NCBI RefSeq assembly: GCF_014192015.1
Contig: NZ_JACHXJ010000002.1
Location: 1,054,001 to 1,118,000 of the forward strand
Direction: 5' to 3'
Length of the DNA: 64,000 nucleotides
Source: Paenibacillus rhizosphaerae
GTDB lineage: Bacteria; Bacillota; Bacilli; Paenibacillales; Paenibacillaceae
Positions 36,057-45,922 of this stretch are shown here, in pieces. The notes under the pieces are model-generated. The model was not told where the DNA came from, did no database searches, and saw only the letters and a list, made by a program, of their open reading frames with translations. Each line of letters begins with the position of its first letter. Positions within the stretch are counted from its first letter, which is position 1. The position numbers and the translations under genes are program-made.

Positions 36057-38453
36057 ATGGACGAACAACAACATGCCGCGGGCATGCCAAAAAAACAGGC
36101 AAAGGAGAGGAGCTTAAGGAACGCATCCGTGGCGAAGAAAGTGCTTGCAGGCACGCTTGGACTCAGCCTGCTGCAGGTGCCCTTACTGGTGTCTGCGGAT
36201 ACGGTCAGCGGGACTACCGTCGTGAAGGAATCCGTTGTTTCAGCGTCCCAGGACAGCGGCTCCGCAGCCTCCAAGGGACTTAATCCGGCCGATGCCAAAA
36301 TTACGAAAGCCCAAGCGGAATCGCGGGTAAGGGATTTGTTCCCGGTGCTCAAGGATGCAAAGCTGGGTGGCGTGACCTATGGTGAACAGAATGTGTACCC
36401 GACCAATACGAAGAAGGTTTGGGTGCTGAATTGGACGATACAGAAGGGAAACAGCTCGATGGGCTTCAGTACCGAAGTGGATGCGATTACTGGAGATATC
36501 CTTAGTTATAGTTATCCATACATGTACCCGTTAGACGATTCCAACACAGCCTATTACCCGCCGGCGGTTTCCGAGCAGGAGGCTCAGAAAATCGCCGAGG
36601 CGTTTATACCCAAAGCGGCTCCTTCCATTAAAGCAGGCACGATGAAACCGTCAAACCAGTATCTCTATTCGTCCAGCAAGGCTTTGTTCGGACCGGTTCA
36701 GTATTCATTTTCTTACACGGTTGACGTCAATGGGATTCCTACCGACAACGAGTCTGTGAGTCTGGACGTGGATGGCAACGGAAATATCGTCCGCTTTAAC
36801 CGCAATACTTACCAGGGGGATTATCCAGCGGCCAAAGCCACCATCAGCAAGGAAGATGCGGAGAAGAGACTTGAGCAGGGCTTGTCCGTAACGCTAGCGT
36901 ACATACCCTCCACCTCGCTGTACGATACGTCAGCCAACCGGGAATGGAAGCTCGGTTATGTTCCTGACCGGACTTTGGAGCCGGTCGATGCCAATTCCGG
37001 GAAGCGGATCGACACCATTTTTGGAAAGGATCTGGAAGGCGCAAGCCAAGCAGTCAGCTATACCGCTTTAAAGGCTTCCGGTAAAGTATTCTCCCCGAAC
37101 AAAGGCGGGCAGCTGACTGCGGACGAAGCGCTGCAGCGGCTTCAAGGTATTGCCCCGGGTTCGGATTACCAATTCCAATCAAATCTAAGCGATTATTGGG
37201 GCCCCAGCGGTAAGCAAGTTTGGAGCCTGAACTGGAACAAAAGAACTGCCGGGATATTCGGCGATGACAGCAAGAATGCATCCGTTGACGCGGACACAGG
37301 GCAGCTGCTGAGCTACCATGAATTCCAGTATCTGAATGCCGAACCGGCCAAAACCGCCGCTCCGTCCGTAACGGAAGTCCAGGCACAAGCGAAAGCCATT
37401 GAGCTGGTTCTTGCCCATTATCCGAATGCCGCCGAAGCTCTGAAACTGTCAGACGCCAAAACGTTGAATACGGCATCGAAGACGGTATATCAATTCGTGT
37501 TCCAGCGTTTCTACAAGGACTTGCCTGTTAACGGAATGACTGTGAACGTCTCCATCGACGGCAGCGGCAAGCTGCTGAGCTACAATGCGGACACCTACCT
37601 GTCGGATAAAGATATTAAAGCTTTGGATACCCTGACAGCAAAAGTTGATGCGAAAGACGCACAGCAGCGCCTTCTGGACGATCTCAGCGTGGAGCTGCGG
37701 TACATCAGCAGCGGCGGCTACCCAGTGGATAACACATACGTGGAACCGACCGTTCGATTGGCGTATGTTCCTACGTTGAATGGAGACCGGAACGTAGGGT
37801 ATATCGATGGGGTTACAGGCAAAACCGAGGCTTCTAATCTGCTGCCCGTTTCGAACAAGGACAAGGGCGCTGCGCTTCCGAGCGATGCGGCAAACCACGC
37901 GGCAAGCAAAGATCTGGCGACGCTGCTCGAATACCGTGTGCTGTCGCCTGGTGAGGACGGCTTGCTTCATCCCGACGCGGAGTTGACTTTGGGGGACTGG
38001 ATCCAAATGATGGCGAAAGGGGTTTATCCGGATCAAGGCTATTATGGAGGCCAGTATCAACCGATCTTTACCGACGTTCCGGCAGACAGTCCAATCGCAC
38101 AAGCGGTACAGCTGTTCTCGGATAAAGGCTGGCTGAGAGACGTGAAATCCCCGGAGCTGCATCCGGAGCAGAAGCTGACCCGTGAAGCGGTGGCTACCAG
38201 CCTGACCACAGCTTTGCATTACAACCGTCTGTCCAAATTCTTTCAGCAGGATGCACAGGCATTGGCCCTCTCCGACGCGAATGCCATCCAGGACAAAGGC
38301 GCCGTTGCGCTCGTGCTGAAGCTCGGTCTGATGGACGCTGCAGGGGGCAAATTCGACCCGGCGAAGCCGGTCACTAAGGCTGAAGCGGCGACCATTATGG
38401 TCCGCTTGGCACATCTTCAAGGTAAAGTGGATACCCCGCTTAACCAAAGATAA
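36057..38453 (+). CDS. YcdB/YcdC-repeat protein with C-terminal SLH domains
   Basis: Protein of 798 residues. A basic N-terminus (KKQAKERSLRNASVAKKVLA) and the hydrophobic segment GTLGLSLLQVPLLVSA form a signal peptide cleaved near residue 47. Four PepSY-like YcdB/YcdC modules follow (repeated W.LNW, STEVDAITGDILSY, SLDVDGNGNIVRFN and VSIDGSGKLLSYNADTY motifs) up to about residue 600. The last ~190 residues are degenerate S-layer homology units (DWIQMMAKGVYPD, LTREAVATSLTTALHY, FDPAKPVTKAEAATIMVRL). It is probably bound to secondary cell-wall polymer. A TATAAT lies at 36013, but no matching -35 was found. Confidence 0.88.
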   Translation: MDEQQHAAGMPKKQAKERSLRNASVAKKVLAGTLGLSLLQVPLLVSADTVSGTTVVKESVVSASQDSGSAASKGLNPADAKITKAQAESRVRDLFPVLKDAKLGGVTYGEQNVYPTNTKKVWVLNWTIQKGNSSMGFSTEVDAITGDILSYSYPYMYPLDDSNTAYYPPAVSEQEAQKIAEAFIPKAAPSIKAGTMKPSNQYLYSSSKALFGPVQYSFSYTVDVNGIPTDNESVSLDVDGNGNIVRFNRNTYQGDYPAAKATISKEDAEKRLEQGLSVTLAYIPSTSLYDTSANREWKLGYVPDRTLEPVDANSGKRIDTIFGKDLEGASQAVSYTALKASGKVFSPNKGGQLTADEALQRLQGIAPGSDYQFQSNLSDYWGPSGKQVWSLNWNKRTAGIFGDDSKNASVDADTGQLLSYHEFQYLNAEPAKTAAPSVTEVQAQAKAIELVLAHYPNAAEALKLSDAKTLNTASKTVYQFVFQRFYKDLPVNGMTVNVSIDGSGKLLSYNADTYLSDKDIKALDTLTAKVDAKDAQQRLLDDLSVELRYISSGGYPVDNTYVEPTVRLAYVPTLNGDRNVGYIDGVTGKTEASNLLPVSNKDKGAALPSDAANHAASKDLATLLEYRVLSPGEDGLLHPDAELTLGDWIQMMAKGVYPDQGYYGGQYQPIFTDVPADSPIAQAVQLFSDKGWLRDVKSPELHPEQKLTREAVATSLTTALHYNRLSKFFQQDAQALALSDANAIQDKGAVALVLKLGLMDAAGGKFDPAKPVTKAEAATIMVRLAHLQGKVDTPLNQR

Positions 38454-38511
38454 CCAGTCATTGTACGTGACGGTGCCCAGGGTTGGCCATTACCCGGGCA
38501 GCCGCTTGAAC

Positions 38512-38541
38512 AGCAGCCGCAGTCTCCCGACTGCGGCTGTC
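38512..38541. terminator. Hairpin between convergent genes
   Basis: CAGCCGCAGT / ACTGCGGCTG, a 10-bp stem with no T-run. It may stop transcription weakly from both sides. Confidence 0.4.
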
Positions 38542-38554
38542 TGTATGTTAAGGC

Positions 38555-39124
38555 TTATTTGCCGTAACTTTTGACGGCAGGAGCTTCATATTTACTCATC
38601 ATGTCCAGCAATACAGACACATTTGGCTCAATGATGGCCATGGATTGGTACTGCGGCTGCATGAACTGTTCCCGTACCATATGCTCAAACAGGGAGATCA
38701 TCGGATCGTAATAACGATTCACATTCAGCATGCCAATGGGCTTGCGGTGAATGCCGATCTGCGCCCACGTGAACGCCTCGAAAAACTCCTCCATCGTGCC
38801 CGGTCCGCCCGGAAGCGCGAGAAAAGCGTCGGCGAGCTCCGCCATTTTAAACTTCCGGTCATGCATCGAGCCAACCACGTGAAGCTCGGTCAACCCTTGA
38901 TGAGAAATTTCCCGGTCAACCAGCACTTGTGGGATGACGCCGATAGTCTGCCCGCCTTCGGCGATCACCGTATCGGCCAGTACACCCATGAGCCCTACGC
39001 TGGATCCCCCATAAACCAGGGTTAACCCGCGGCGAACCATTTCTTTTCCCAGCTCGACTGCCGCTTCCCGATACGCCGGCGACGCACCGTAACTTGATCC
39101 GCAATACACAGCCAAATGTTTCAT
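38555..39124 (-). CDS. LOG-family nucleotide phosphoribohydrolase
   Basis: Protein of 189 residues, TIGR00730/LOG type. YCGSSYGASPAYREAA and LVYGGSSVGLMGVLAD form the nucleotide fold; the diagnostic LPGGPGTMEEFFEAFTWAQ carries PGGxGTxxE. Members hydrolyse AMP-type nucleoside monophosphates to base plus ribose-5-phosphate, and some act on cytokinin ribotides. In this soil-type bacterium purine salvage or cytokinin release are both possible. It is monocistronic. Confidence 0.88.
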   Translation of the reverse strand: MKHLAVYCGSSYGASPAYREAAVELGKEMVRRGLTLVYGGSSVGLMGVLADTVIAEGGQTIGVIPQVLVDREISHQGLTELHVVGSMHDRKFKMAELADAFLALPGGPGTMEEFFEAFTWAQIGIHRKPIGMLNVNRYYDPMISLFEHMVREQFMQPQYQSMAIIEPNVSVLLDMMSKYEAPAVKSYGK

Positions 39125-39357
39125 ATCATAACTCCCTTCATATGAGGCTTCTCTTTTTAGGTCTTTTCATTATAAATGATTTTCCGGACCCATGGTCGCG
39201 AAAATCTCCTAGGTTAGGTTAAGCCAAAGTAAAAACCGCTAACCCGAAGTTCATGTTTACTTCACGGTTTATTGGATGGAAAAAGGGGAATATTAAGGGA
39301 GATCACCATCCGAGCGCGGAACTCATTTACCAATATCTATGACGAGGCGGAACCACA

Positions 39358-39738
39358 ATGATATCCTTTGTCCTCACCTTGAAACGGCTGTTGACCGGGC
39401 TGTTTCATGCGTTTAAACTGAAAAATTTCCAGGTTTTCTTTGTCTTGATTGTTCTGCTGCTTGTTTCCGGCACGATTTTTTATGCTACGGAAGAAAACTT
39501 AAGCTTCATAGACGCACTATATTTCTGTATCACGACGCTGAGTACGGTAGGTCATCCAAACTTCATACCCAAGACGGGATTCGGCAAAATTTTTACGATG
39601 ATTTATATCGTTGTGGGCACCGGCGTCTTTATGGGGCTGCTCAGTTATGTCGCTTACGGGGTCGTTCAGAGCAATCAAAAGGATGGCGATATTGATACGG
39701 AACGTGACCGTTTTAAGAAGAAGGCCAAGCATAAATAA
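39358..39738 (+). CDS. Two-TM ion channel with atypical selectivity filter
   Basis: Protein of 126 residues. TM1 is FQVFFVLIVLLLVSGTIFY (~residues 24-43), a pore helix and filter lie at residues ~55-66 (FCITTLSTVGHPNF), TM2 is FTMIYIVVGTGVFMGLLSY, and a short charged C-terminus follows. This is the KcsA-like ion_trans_2 layout, but the filter reads TVGHP where potassium channels have TVGYG or TVGDG. No cytosolic RCK domain is present. The ATG start has only a weak ribosome binding site (GAGGCGG). Confidence 0.8.
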   Translation: MISFVLTLKRLLTGLFHAFKLKNFQVFFVLIVLLLVSGTIFYATEENLSFIDALYFCITTLSTVGHPNFIPKTGFGKIFTMIYIVVGTGVFMGLLSYVAYGVVQSNQKDGDIDTERDRFKKKAKHK

Positions 39739-39758
39739 TATGAAGCAGGCGAACATAT

Positions 39759-39781
39759 CCGCGGGATGCCGCGGTTTTTTT
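39759..39781 (+). terminator. Terminator of the channel gene
   Basis: CCGCGG-GATG-CCGCGG followed by TTTTTTT. Confidence 0.85.
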
Positions 39782-39885
39782 GTACGATTAACGTCACGAA
39801 TGAGGAAGTCCGGGTAAGAAGCACTATGTTATAATTTACGGGAAGGTTGAACATGCAGTCATCTTGGAAGCAGGAGTGAAGCGTC

Positions 39886-41280
39886 TTGAAAACAGTCGTC
39901 ATTATCGGCGGGGGAATCACGGGATTGTCAGCCGCGTATTATTTGCGCCGAACTTTAAATCAATACAGCGGGCAGACGGAGCCGACGAACATCATTCTCG
40001 TTGAAGCGGAACAGACGCTGGGCGGAAAAATGCGGACCGTATACGACGGCGGTTTTACGATGGAATCTGGTGCCGATTCGATTGTGACCCGGAAAACGAA
40101 TGTGGCTCCGCTGATTCAGGAGCTGAACCTGGCGGATCAGGTCGTTTATAATGCAACGGGTATTTCCTACATCTATACGGACGGCAGGCTGAAGCAGATT
40201 CCGAAGGATGCCGTCTTTGGGATTCCGACCAGCATCGAATCGCTTGCCACGACCGAGCTGGTATCCGCAGAGGGCAAAGTGGAAGCTCTGAAGGACCTGT
40301 ATACTCCCAATGAGCATTTCACGAAAAATGATTCGGTCGGTGCGTTTTTGGAAGCCTTTCTTGGAAAGGAGTTCGTGGAGAAGCAGATCGCGCCCGTCTT
40401 GTCAGGCGTTTACTCAGGCAAACTGAGCGATTTGACGATCGCATCAACGCTGCCGTACCTGATCGATTATAAAAACGAATACGGAAGCCTGATCAAGGGG
40501 TTGTCCGAAAATCGCGCAAAATTTCAAAGCGGCGGCGAAAAAAAATTTATGTCCTTCCAACATGGCGTTTCGGCGTTGATTGATGCCTTAGAGCAGCAGC
40601 TGACCGGAACGGAGATCGTGAAGGGGGTCCGGGCCGAATCCGTAGCCAAGGCTGGAAGCCGTTATCTTGTGACGCTGGCAGACGGCCGCGTGATTGATGC
40701 CGACTATGTTGTGCTCGGCACGATGCATTATGCGGCGCAGCAGCTGCTGGCGGATCCGGTGTTGGACCAGGAGTTCGACCAGCTGAAGAACAGCTCCATG
40801 ATCAGCGTATACGTCGGTTTCGATCTTCCGGATGCCGAGCTGCCTGCAGACGGCACCGGCTTTATTACAGCCGAAGGCAGCGACATTACGTGCAATGCCT
40901 GCACATGGACAAGCCGGAAATGGGAGCATACCTCACATGAACGTAAGCTGCTTGTCAGACTCTTTTATAAAAGCAGCAATCCACGCTACGATGAGCTGGT
41001 TCAGTTGAACGAGGGTGAGCTGCTGCACGTAGCGCTGGAAGATATACGTAAGAGCCTGGGGATTACCGGCGAACCGGTCACCTACGAGGTCACGAAGTGG
41101 CATAATGTAATGCCGAATTATCATATCAAGCACCACAGCGTCGTCAAGGAGCTGGAGCAGAAAATGGCCGAGCGGTTCCCGAACATTTTTCTGGCCGGCT
41201 GTTCCTATTACGGCGTCGGCATTCCCGATTGTATCGCTAACGGCGAGCAAACGGCCTATAAAATCGCTTCAAAGCTGTAG
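39886..41280 (+). CDS. cgoX: Coproporphyrinogen III oxidase (CgoX/HemY)
   Basis: Protein of 464 residues, the FAD-dependent oxygen-requiring enzyme of the Gram-positive coproporphyrin-dependent haem pathway. FAD motifs are VVIIGGGITGLSAAYYL, LGGKMRTVYDGGFTMESGADS and the C-terminal NIFLAGCSYYGVGIPDCI. ATSTLPYL-like substrate-region text (IASTLPYLIDYKNEYGSLI) fits the family. It starts at TTG 39886 behind AGGAG. It stands alone here; the other haem genes are not nearby. Confidence 0.93.
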   Translation: MKTVVIIGGGITGLSAAYYLRRTLNQYSGQTEPTNIILVEAEQTLGGKMRTVYDGGFTMESGADSIVTRKTNVAPLIQELNLADQVVYNATGISYIYTDGRLKQIPKDAVFGIPTSIESLATTELVSAEGKVEALKDLYTPNEHFTKNDSVGAFLEAFLGKEFVEKQIAPVLSGVYSGKLSDLTIASTLPYLIDYKNEYGSLIKGLSENRAKFQSGGEKKFMSFQHGVSALIDALEQQLTGTEIVKGVRAESVAKAGSRYLVTLADGRVIDADYVVLGTMHYAAQQLLADPVLDQEFDQLKNSSMISVYVGFDLPDAELPADGTGFITAEGSDITCNACTWTSRKWEHTSHERKLLVRLFYKSSNPRYDELVQLNEGELLHVALEDIRKSLGITGEPVTYEVTKWHNVMPNYHIKHHSVVKELEQKMAERFPNIFLAGCSYYGVGIPDCIANGEQTAYKIASKL

Positions 41281-41323
41281 GCACGAAAAACGTTCAAAAA
41301 GCAAATACAGCGAGCATGCGCGA

Positions 41324-41351
41324 ACAGCCGCCCAAAAGGGCGGCTGTTTTA
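41324..41351 (+). terminator. Terminator of cgoX
   Basis: ACAGCCGCCC-AAAA-GGGCGGCTGT followed by TTTT. Confidence 0.92.
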
Positions 41352-41514
41352 GCGAAAGGCATGCATCAAGGTTCCCCGCCAAGTGAACAAAACTCAGCAT
41401 TAACATTGCTCTTCACCTCAGTAATAAACACTTAGAAACGGTCAGAATAGATATTTATTTTGGAAGCATCGTATGGATAAGAAATGACCCATGCCAAGAA
41501 AGGAACATGTGGAT

Positions 41515-41946
41515 ATGCCGGCAACGTCCGTCGGAGTTATCATAACGAACCGCACCGTATTCCTCGCCTGTCATTCCACGGGCAATACGTTTTACGATTT
41601 GCCAAAAGGGATGCCGGAGGAGGGAGAGACACCTGAGCAGACCGCGTGCCGGGAGGTCCGGGAAGAAAGCGGCCTTAGCATTCAACCGGACCAAATCATG
41701 GATTTAGGCGTGTTCCCGTATAACCGAGCCAAAAACCTTCATCTATTCTTATGGGAAATGGAATCTCTCCCTCCGATCGAGGAAATGGTCTGCACCTCAA
41801 CGTTTATTGACCGATACAGCGGCCAGCCGAAGCCGGAGGTGGATGGTTACGAATATATTGGTATCGATCAAGCCGATCGCATGATGACCGCGAATATGGC
41901 GCGCGTGATCCGTGATGCTGAGCGGCATATCCTGGAATTTCCATAA
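41515..41946 (+). CDS. Nudix hydrolase
   Basis: Protein of 143 residues. The complete Nudix box runs GMPEEGETPEQTACREVREE followed by SGL (Gx5Ex7REUxEExGU). The N-terminal strand is SVGVIITNRTVFLACHS. ATG 41515 is preferred because AAAGGA lies 10 bases upstream; ATG 41491 has no ribosome binding site. Members hydrolyse nucleoside diphosphates linked to X; the substrate is not predictable here. Confidence 0.88.
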   Translation: MPATSVGVIITNRTVFLACHSTGNTFYDLPKGMPEEGETPEQTACREVREESGLSIQPDQIMDLGVFPYNRAKNLHLFLWEMESLPPIEEMVCTSTFIDRYSGQPKPEVDGYEYIGIDQADRMMTANMARVIRDAERHILEFP

Positions 41947-42137
41947 AATGAATCTCCAGACAACGAAGTCGCCTCTATGGCAGGCGGCTTTTTTGCTGTT
42001 GGTCACAGCCTCTGTGCAGCTTCCTGGGGAAATCGTAAACGGTACGTTCTATCAAGTTATTGACAATCGCCGGGCTGGGTTTACTATAAACATGGAAGGG
42101 AAAAATTAGGTATTTCATATACCGGCAGGGGGTCTGG

Positions 42138-42767
42138 ATGAAATTGTTAACGGTTACTTATCAAGAAATTGAACCTAAGCTGCAGACGGGGGATATTCTG
42201 CTGGCGCACGGCGTCGCCAAAGGAAGTCAGCGGATCGAAGAGCTGGAGCATTGCCCATGGTCGCACGTGGCGATGGTGGTTAGAGACCCGGACGGTGAAG
42301 CGCTGCTGTGGGAATCCACGTCACTGGATAATCTGGAGGATACATGGCTGCATGTGAAAAAATCCGGTCCCCAGCTCGTTAAGCTTCGCGACCGCCTGTC
42401 TACGGACGTCGGGAACCATTATGACTCTATTTTTGCGATCCGGCAGCTTCAAGCTGATCGTACACCGGAAATGCAGGATTTGCTCGATCGCTTCATCGAA
42501 GAAGTGCATGGCGCTGTTTTTCCTGACAAGAAGAGAATGTATTGGGAAATCATCGAAGGAAAGTTCGGGATCACCTCTTCCTTCCGCGACTTCTTTTGCA
42601 GCAAATTGTTAGCTGAAACGTATATCCAGCTCAATCTGCTGTCCTCCACCAAAGCGCCTAACAGTTACGAACCTAGGGATTTCACATCGAGGCATCGTTT
42701 GTCATTGCTTGGAGACGCCAAACTCGGCGAAGAAATTTACTTGGACGCCTCTTCGTTTCGTGCATGA
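42138..42767 (+). CDS. YiiX-like permuted papain-fold (NlpC/P60-related) protein
   Basis: Protein of 209 residues. TGDILLAHGVAKGSQRIEEL followed by HCPWSHVAMVVRDPDG carries the histidine, and FRDFFCSKLLAETYIQLNLL the cysteine, in the order expected for circularly permuted papain-fold enzymes (YiiX/YaeF group), which act on amide or thioester bonds of lipids or peptides. No signal peptide. Its stop overlaps the histidine kinase start by ATGA, so it is coupled to the two-component system, perhaps as a sensor accessory. Confidence 0.75.
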   Translation: MKLLTVTYQEIEPKLQTGDILLAHGVAKGSQRIEELEHCPWSHVAMVVRDPDGEALLWESTSLDNLEDTWLHVKKSGPQLVKLRDRLSTDVGNHYDSIFAIRQLQADRTPEMQDLLDRFIEEVHGAVFPDKKRMYWEIIEGKFGITSSFRDFFCSKLLAETYIQLNLLSSTKAPNSYEPRDFTSRHRLSLLGDAKLGEEIYLDASSFRA

Positions 42768-45700
42768 GTTGGCGAGGCCGCATCAGGGCTGCCGTCTTTT
42801 TTGTGATGGTCTTCACTGCAGCCTGGAATCCGGCGGTAACTTTCGCCTCGTCTTCGCTGTCTGTGAAGAACGGCGAAGTGCAGCTATCCGGATGGGACTT
42901 TAGAAGCGATGGGTCCATCGAACTGAACGGGACATGGGAATTTTATTGGAGGCAGCTTCTCTGGCCGGCCGATTTGCAGAGCACAACGTCTCCGGAGGTC
43001 AGCGGATATGTGGAAGTCCCCGGCTATTGGACGAATCACAGGCTAGACGGAACACGGCTTCCACCGGACGGTTACGCCACGTATCGTATGGTTGTTCGCG
43101 GACTTCACCCCTCGGACAATGTGGCCATTAAACTGCGGAATGTCTATTCATCTTATGCCTTATGGGTGAATGACAAGCTGGAGGCTTCATCCGGTCAACC
43201 CGGAACGACGCCTGAAAACACTTCTCCCAAGTATGGAGCCACCATCGTCGTACCGGTTGAACCCAGCCCGGAGGGGAGCTTGACGCTGCTGATCCAGGTG
43301 TCCAATTTCACGTATCCCAAGGGAGGAATCAACAATTCTCTCGAGCTCGGGGACGCCAGGCAGCTTCAGAAGGAGAGATCCGGCGAACTGGTTCAGGACA
43401 GTCTGGTCATCGGGGCACTGCTTGTCATGGGAGTCTACCATCTGTTCTTGTATGGATTCAGGCGAAAAGATGTAACCCCGCTGTATTTCGGGTTGTTCTG
43501 CATGTGCATCGCCTTTAGAACGATGCTGGTCGGTTCGAGATACATTTTGGAGATCCTTCCGGGTTTTTCGTGGGAATGGTTCGCTAAAGCTTCCTATTTA
43601 ACGGTTTACGTGGGCGAGTTTTTCCTGATCTCATTTATTTATTATTTGTTTCCTCAATATTTGTCGCGCTCCGTTCGGCGCGTTACCCAAATGTTCACCC
43701 TCATCTTGACTTTGCTTGTGCTGATCACGGACATACGGATTTACGATTATTCGCTGCTGCCCTTTGAGGTGTATTCAATCGGCCTCGTGCTATATGCCAT
43801 TTATGCTTCTTACCGGATCGCCCGTCAGCGTCAGGAAGGGTCTTTGCTGCTCATCCTCGGGTTTAGCTTGATTTTCGTGACGGCACTGAATGATACGCTG
43901 AACCGGAAAGGCATTTTGGATACCCCGGCACTGCTGCAATTTGGCGTACTTAGCTTTGTTTTTATGCAATCTTTGCTTATTTCCAAAAGATTTTCCCGAG
44001 CTTTTTATCAGGTCGAAAGCTTATCGGAGCGCTTGCTAACGCTGGATAAGCTGAAAGATGAATTTTTGGCCAAAACATCCCATGAACTCCGGACACCGCT
44101 GCATGGCATCATCGGACTGGCGGATTCGCTGATCGACGGAAGCTCCGGCAAGCTCCCACTTCCCGTGATCGAGCTGCTGCGGCTCATGAAAATCAGCGGA
44201 CAACGGCTGGCCCATCTGGTGAACGACATCCTGGATTTTTCCAAGCTCAAGCACCAGGAGATCACTTTGGTTAAAGTGACGGTGGATTTACGGCTTGCCG
44301 TCGACCTAACCCTTCAAGTCCTCAAGCCTTTGGCTGTAAATAAGGGACTCCAAATGGAAAATAAGCTGCCGGACGATCTGTATGTAACGGCGGACGAGAA
44401 CAGGCTCCAACAAATATTGCATAACTTGATCGGCAATGCCATTGCTTATACGGAATCCGGAGCCGTTACGATCACGGGACGCAAGTCGCACGGTCAAGCC
44501 AAAATTCAAATCAAAGACTCGGGAATCGGCATCGCTGAGTCGGACTTGTCCCGCATTTTTGAATCATTTGAGCAGATCCAACCCATGAACCGTCCTCAGC
44601 AGGGAGGAACCGGTATTGGGCTATCCATTACGAAGAAGCTGATCGAACTGCATGAAGGAGAGATTGAAGTGGCGTCCAAGTTGGGCGAAGGCTCGACGTT
44701 CAGCTTTACGCTTCCGCTGGCGATGCAGCAAATGCCGCCGATGCAGCCGGTAGCTGGGCTCCCCCCACAGGATACCGTGTCATCACGGGATCGGCATACG
44801 GATTGGAGCTTGATCCGGACCACTGGGGATTCCGCGGAAGTCCAGGCTCATCTGCCTTCCGTGCTTATCGTCGATGACGACCCAATCAACATTCAGGTGC
44901 TGCTGCAGTTTCTCGGCGGTAAATATGCGCTTAAGTCAACGGGAAGCGGTCAGGAAGCCGTGGAATGGATCCGGAACGGCTACAAGCCGGACATCGCTTT
45001 GCTGGATGTGATGATGCCGTTTGTGTCGGGGCTTCAGGTGGGTCAAGAGATACGCCGGCAATACAATTCCGGGGAGCTGCCGGTGATTTTCCTCAGCGCC
45101 AAGAGTCAAATGACCGACCTCGTTGCAGGTTTTGAGCATGGCGGCAACGATTATCTTGTGAAGCCGGTCGACAAACAGGAACTGCTCGCCAGGCTGGAAT
45201 TGCATCTGCAGCTGGTTCGCTGGAACCAAACCCTGGAGCGCGAAGTGGAGGCAAGAACCATTGAGCTGGAGCATTCGCTTGAGGAGCGGGCAAGAGCGAT
45301 GTCCGAAGTCTCGGTCCTCGCCGAGCGCAACCGGATTGCCGGTGAAATTCACGATCATGTGGGGCATATTCTTACGGCGAGCATCGTTCAGCTTCAAGCC
45401 GGGCTGAAAATGTTGTCCATGCGCACCCCCGAATCGGTAGACAAGTTAAATCTAGCGTCAGAATTGGTTCGCAAAGGGCTTCATGAAATGAGGAAATCGG
45501 TACATATGCTGGGCGAGGAAGCAGCAGCCACATCCTCGTTCCACGATTCCCTGCTGCAGATCATAGAAGATTCGGAAAAATACGCTGAGGTGAAGCTGGA
45601 GCATATCATTGAAATCACGGATGGCCGTCTGGAGCCGGAAGCGGAAAAGCTGATCCGCCATGCGCTGCAGGAAGGAATCACGAACGGCATCAGGCATGGC

Positions 45701-45922
45701 CGGTGTACGCATTTTCGGTTTGGGCTGGTGGAAGAGGGCGGATCGGTCCGGTTCACATTGGAGAATAACGGCTTGCCATATGCAGCAGATCGGCTTGGTT
45801 TCGGACTGACCATGATGCGGCAAACGATCCGGCGAAGGGGCGGTACCTTTCGGATCGGCACCAATGAAGGTGCAGGCTGCTTATTGGTGCTCACACTGCC
45901 AAGTAGAAGGGAGGATCAATGA
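42764..45922 (+). CDS. 7TM-DISM hybrid sensor histidine kinase with two kinase cores
   Basis: Protein of 1052 residues. Signal peptide (AAVFFVMVFTAAWNPAVTFA), extracellular 7TMR-DISMED2-like jelly roll (~35-190: GTWEFYWRQLLW), seven TM helices (~200-410), HisKA with phospho-acceptor His in FLAKTSHELRTPLHGIIGLA (~439), HATPase (LIGNAIAYTESG, ~547), receiver domain with the phospho-Asp in IALLDVMMPFVSG (~744), a coiled coil, then a HisKA_3 domain (ERNRIAGEIHDHVGHILTA, ~862) and a second HATPase (EGITNGIRHGR). A NarL-type regulator follows directly. The second core likely phosphorylates that regulator and the first the internal receiver. The ligand may be a carbohydrate, given the jelly-roll domain. 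Confidence 0.9.
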   Translation: MSWRGRIRAAVFFVMVFTAAWNPAVTFASSSLSVKNGEVQLSGWDFRSDGSIELNGTWEFYWRQLLWPADLQSTTSPEVSGYVEVPGYWTNHRLDGTRLPPDGYATYRMVVRGLHPSDNVAIKLRNVYSSYALWVNDKLEASSGQPGTTPENTSPKYGATIVVPVEPSPEGSLTLLIQVSNFTYPKGGINNSLELGDARQLQKERSGELVQDSLVIGALLVMGVYHLFLYGFRRKDVTPLYFGLFCMCIAFRTMLVGSRYILEILPGFSWEWFAKASYLTVYVGEFFLISFIYYLFPQYLSRSVRRVTQMFTLILTLLVLITDIRIYDYSLLPFEVYSIGLVLYAIYASYRIARQRQEGSLLLILGFSLIFVTALNDTLNRKGILDTPALLQFGVLSFVFMQSLLISKRFSRAFYQVESLSERLLTLDKLKDEFLAKTSHELRTPLHGIIGLADSLIDGSSGKLPLPVIELLRLMKISGQRLAHLVNDILDFSKLKHQEITLVKVTVDLRLAVDLTLQVLKPLAVNKGLQMENKLPDDLYVTADENRLQQILHNLIGNAIAYTESGAVTITGRKSHGQAKIQIKDSGIGIAESDLSRIFESFEQIQPMNRPQQGGTGIGLSITKKLIELHEGEIEVASKLGEGSTFSFTLPLAMQQMPPMQPVAGLPPQDTVSSRDRHTDWSLIRTTGDSAEVQAHLPSVLIVDDDPINIQVLLQFLGGKYALKSTGSGQEAVEWIRNGYKPDIALLDVMMPFVSGLQVGQEIRRQYNSGELPVIFLSAKSQMTDLVAGFEHGGNDYLVKPVDKQELLARLELHLQLVRWNQTLEREVEARTIELEHSLEERARAMSEVSVLAERNRIAGEIHDHVGHILTASIVQLQAGLKMLSMRTPESVDKLNLASELVRKGLHEMRKSVHMLGEEAAATSSFHDSLLQIIEDSEKYAEVKLEHIIEITDGRLEPEAEKLIRHALQEGITNGIRHGRCTHFRFGLVEEGGSVRFTLENNGLPYAADRLGFGLTMMRQTIRRRGGTFRIGTNEGAGCLLVLTLPSRREDQ

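Noticed and set aside
35729..36283. 184-codon plus-strand frame ahead of the SLH protein
   Set aside because: It lacks a ribosome binding site, overlaps the small minus-strand ORF and the SLH gene start in another frame, and has no recognisable motif.
39230..39275. Imperfect hairpin AACCG...CGGTT between the LOG and channel genes
   Set aside because: The T-run is on the minus strand, but no minus-strand gene ends here; the stem is interrupted, so I do not call a terminator.
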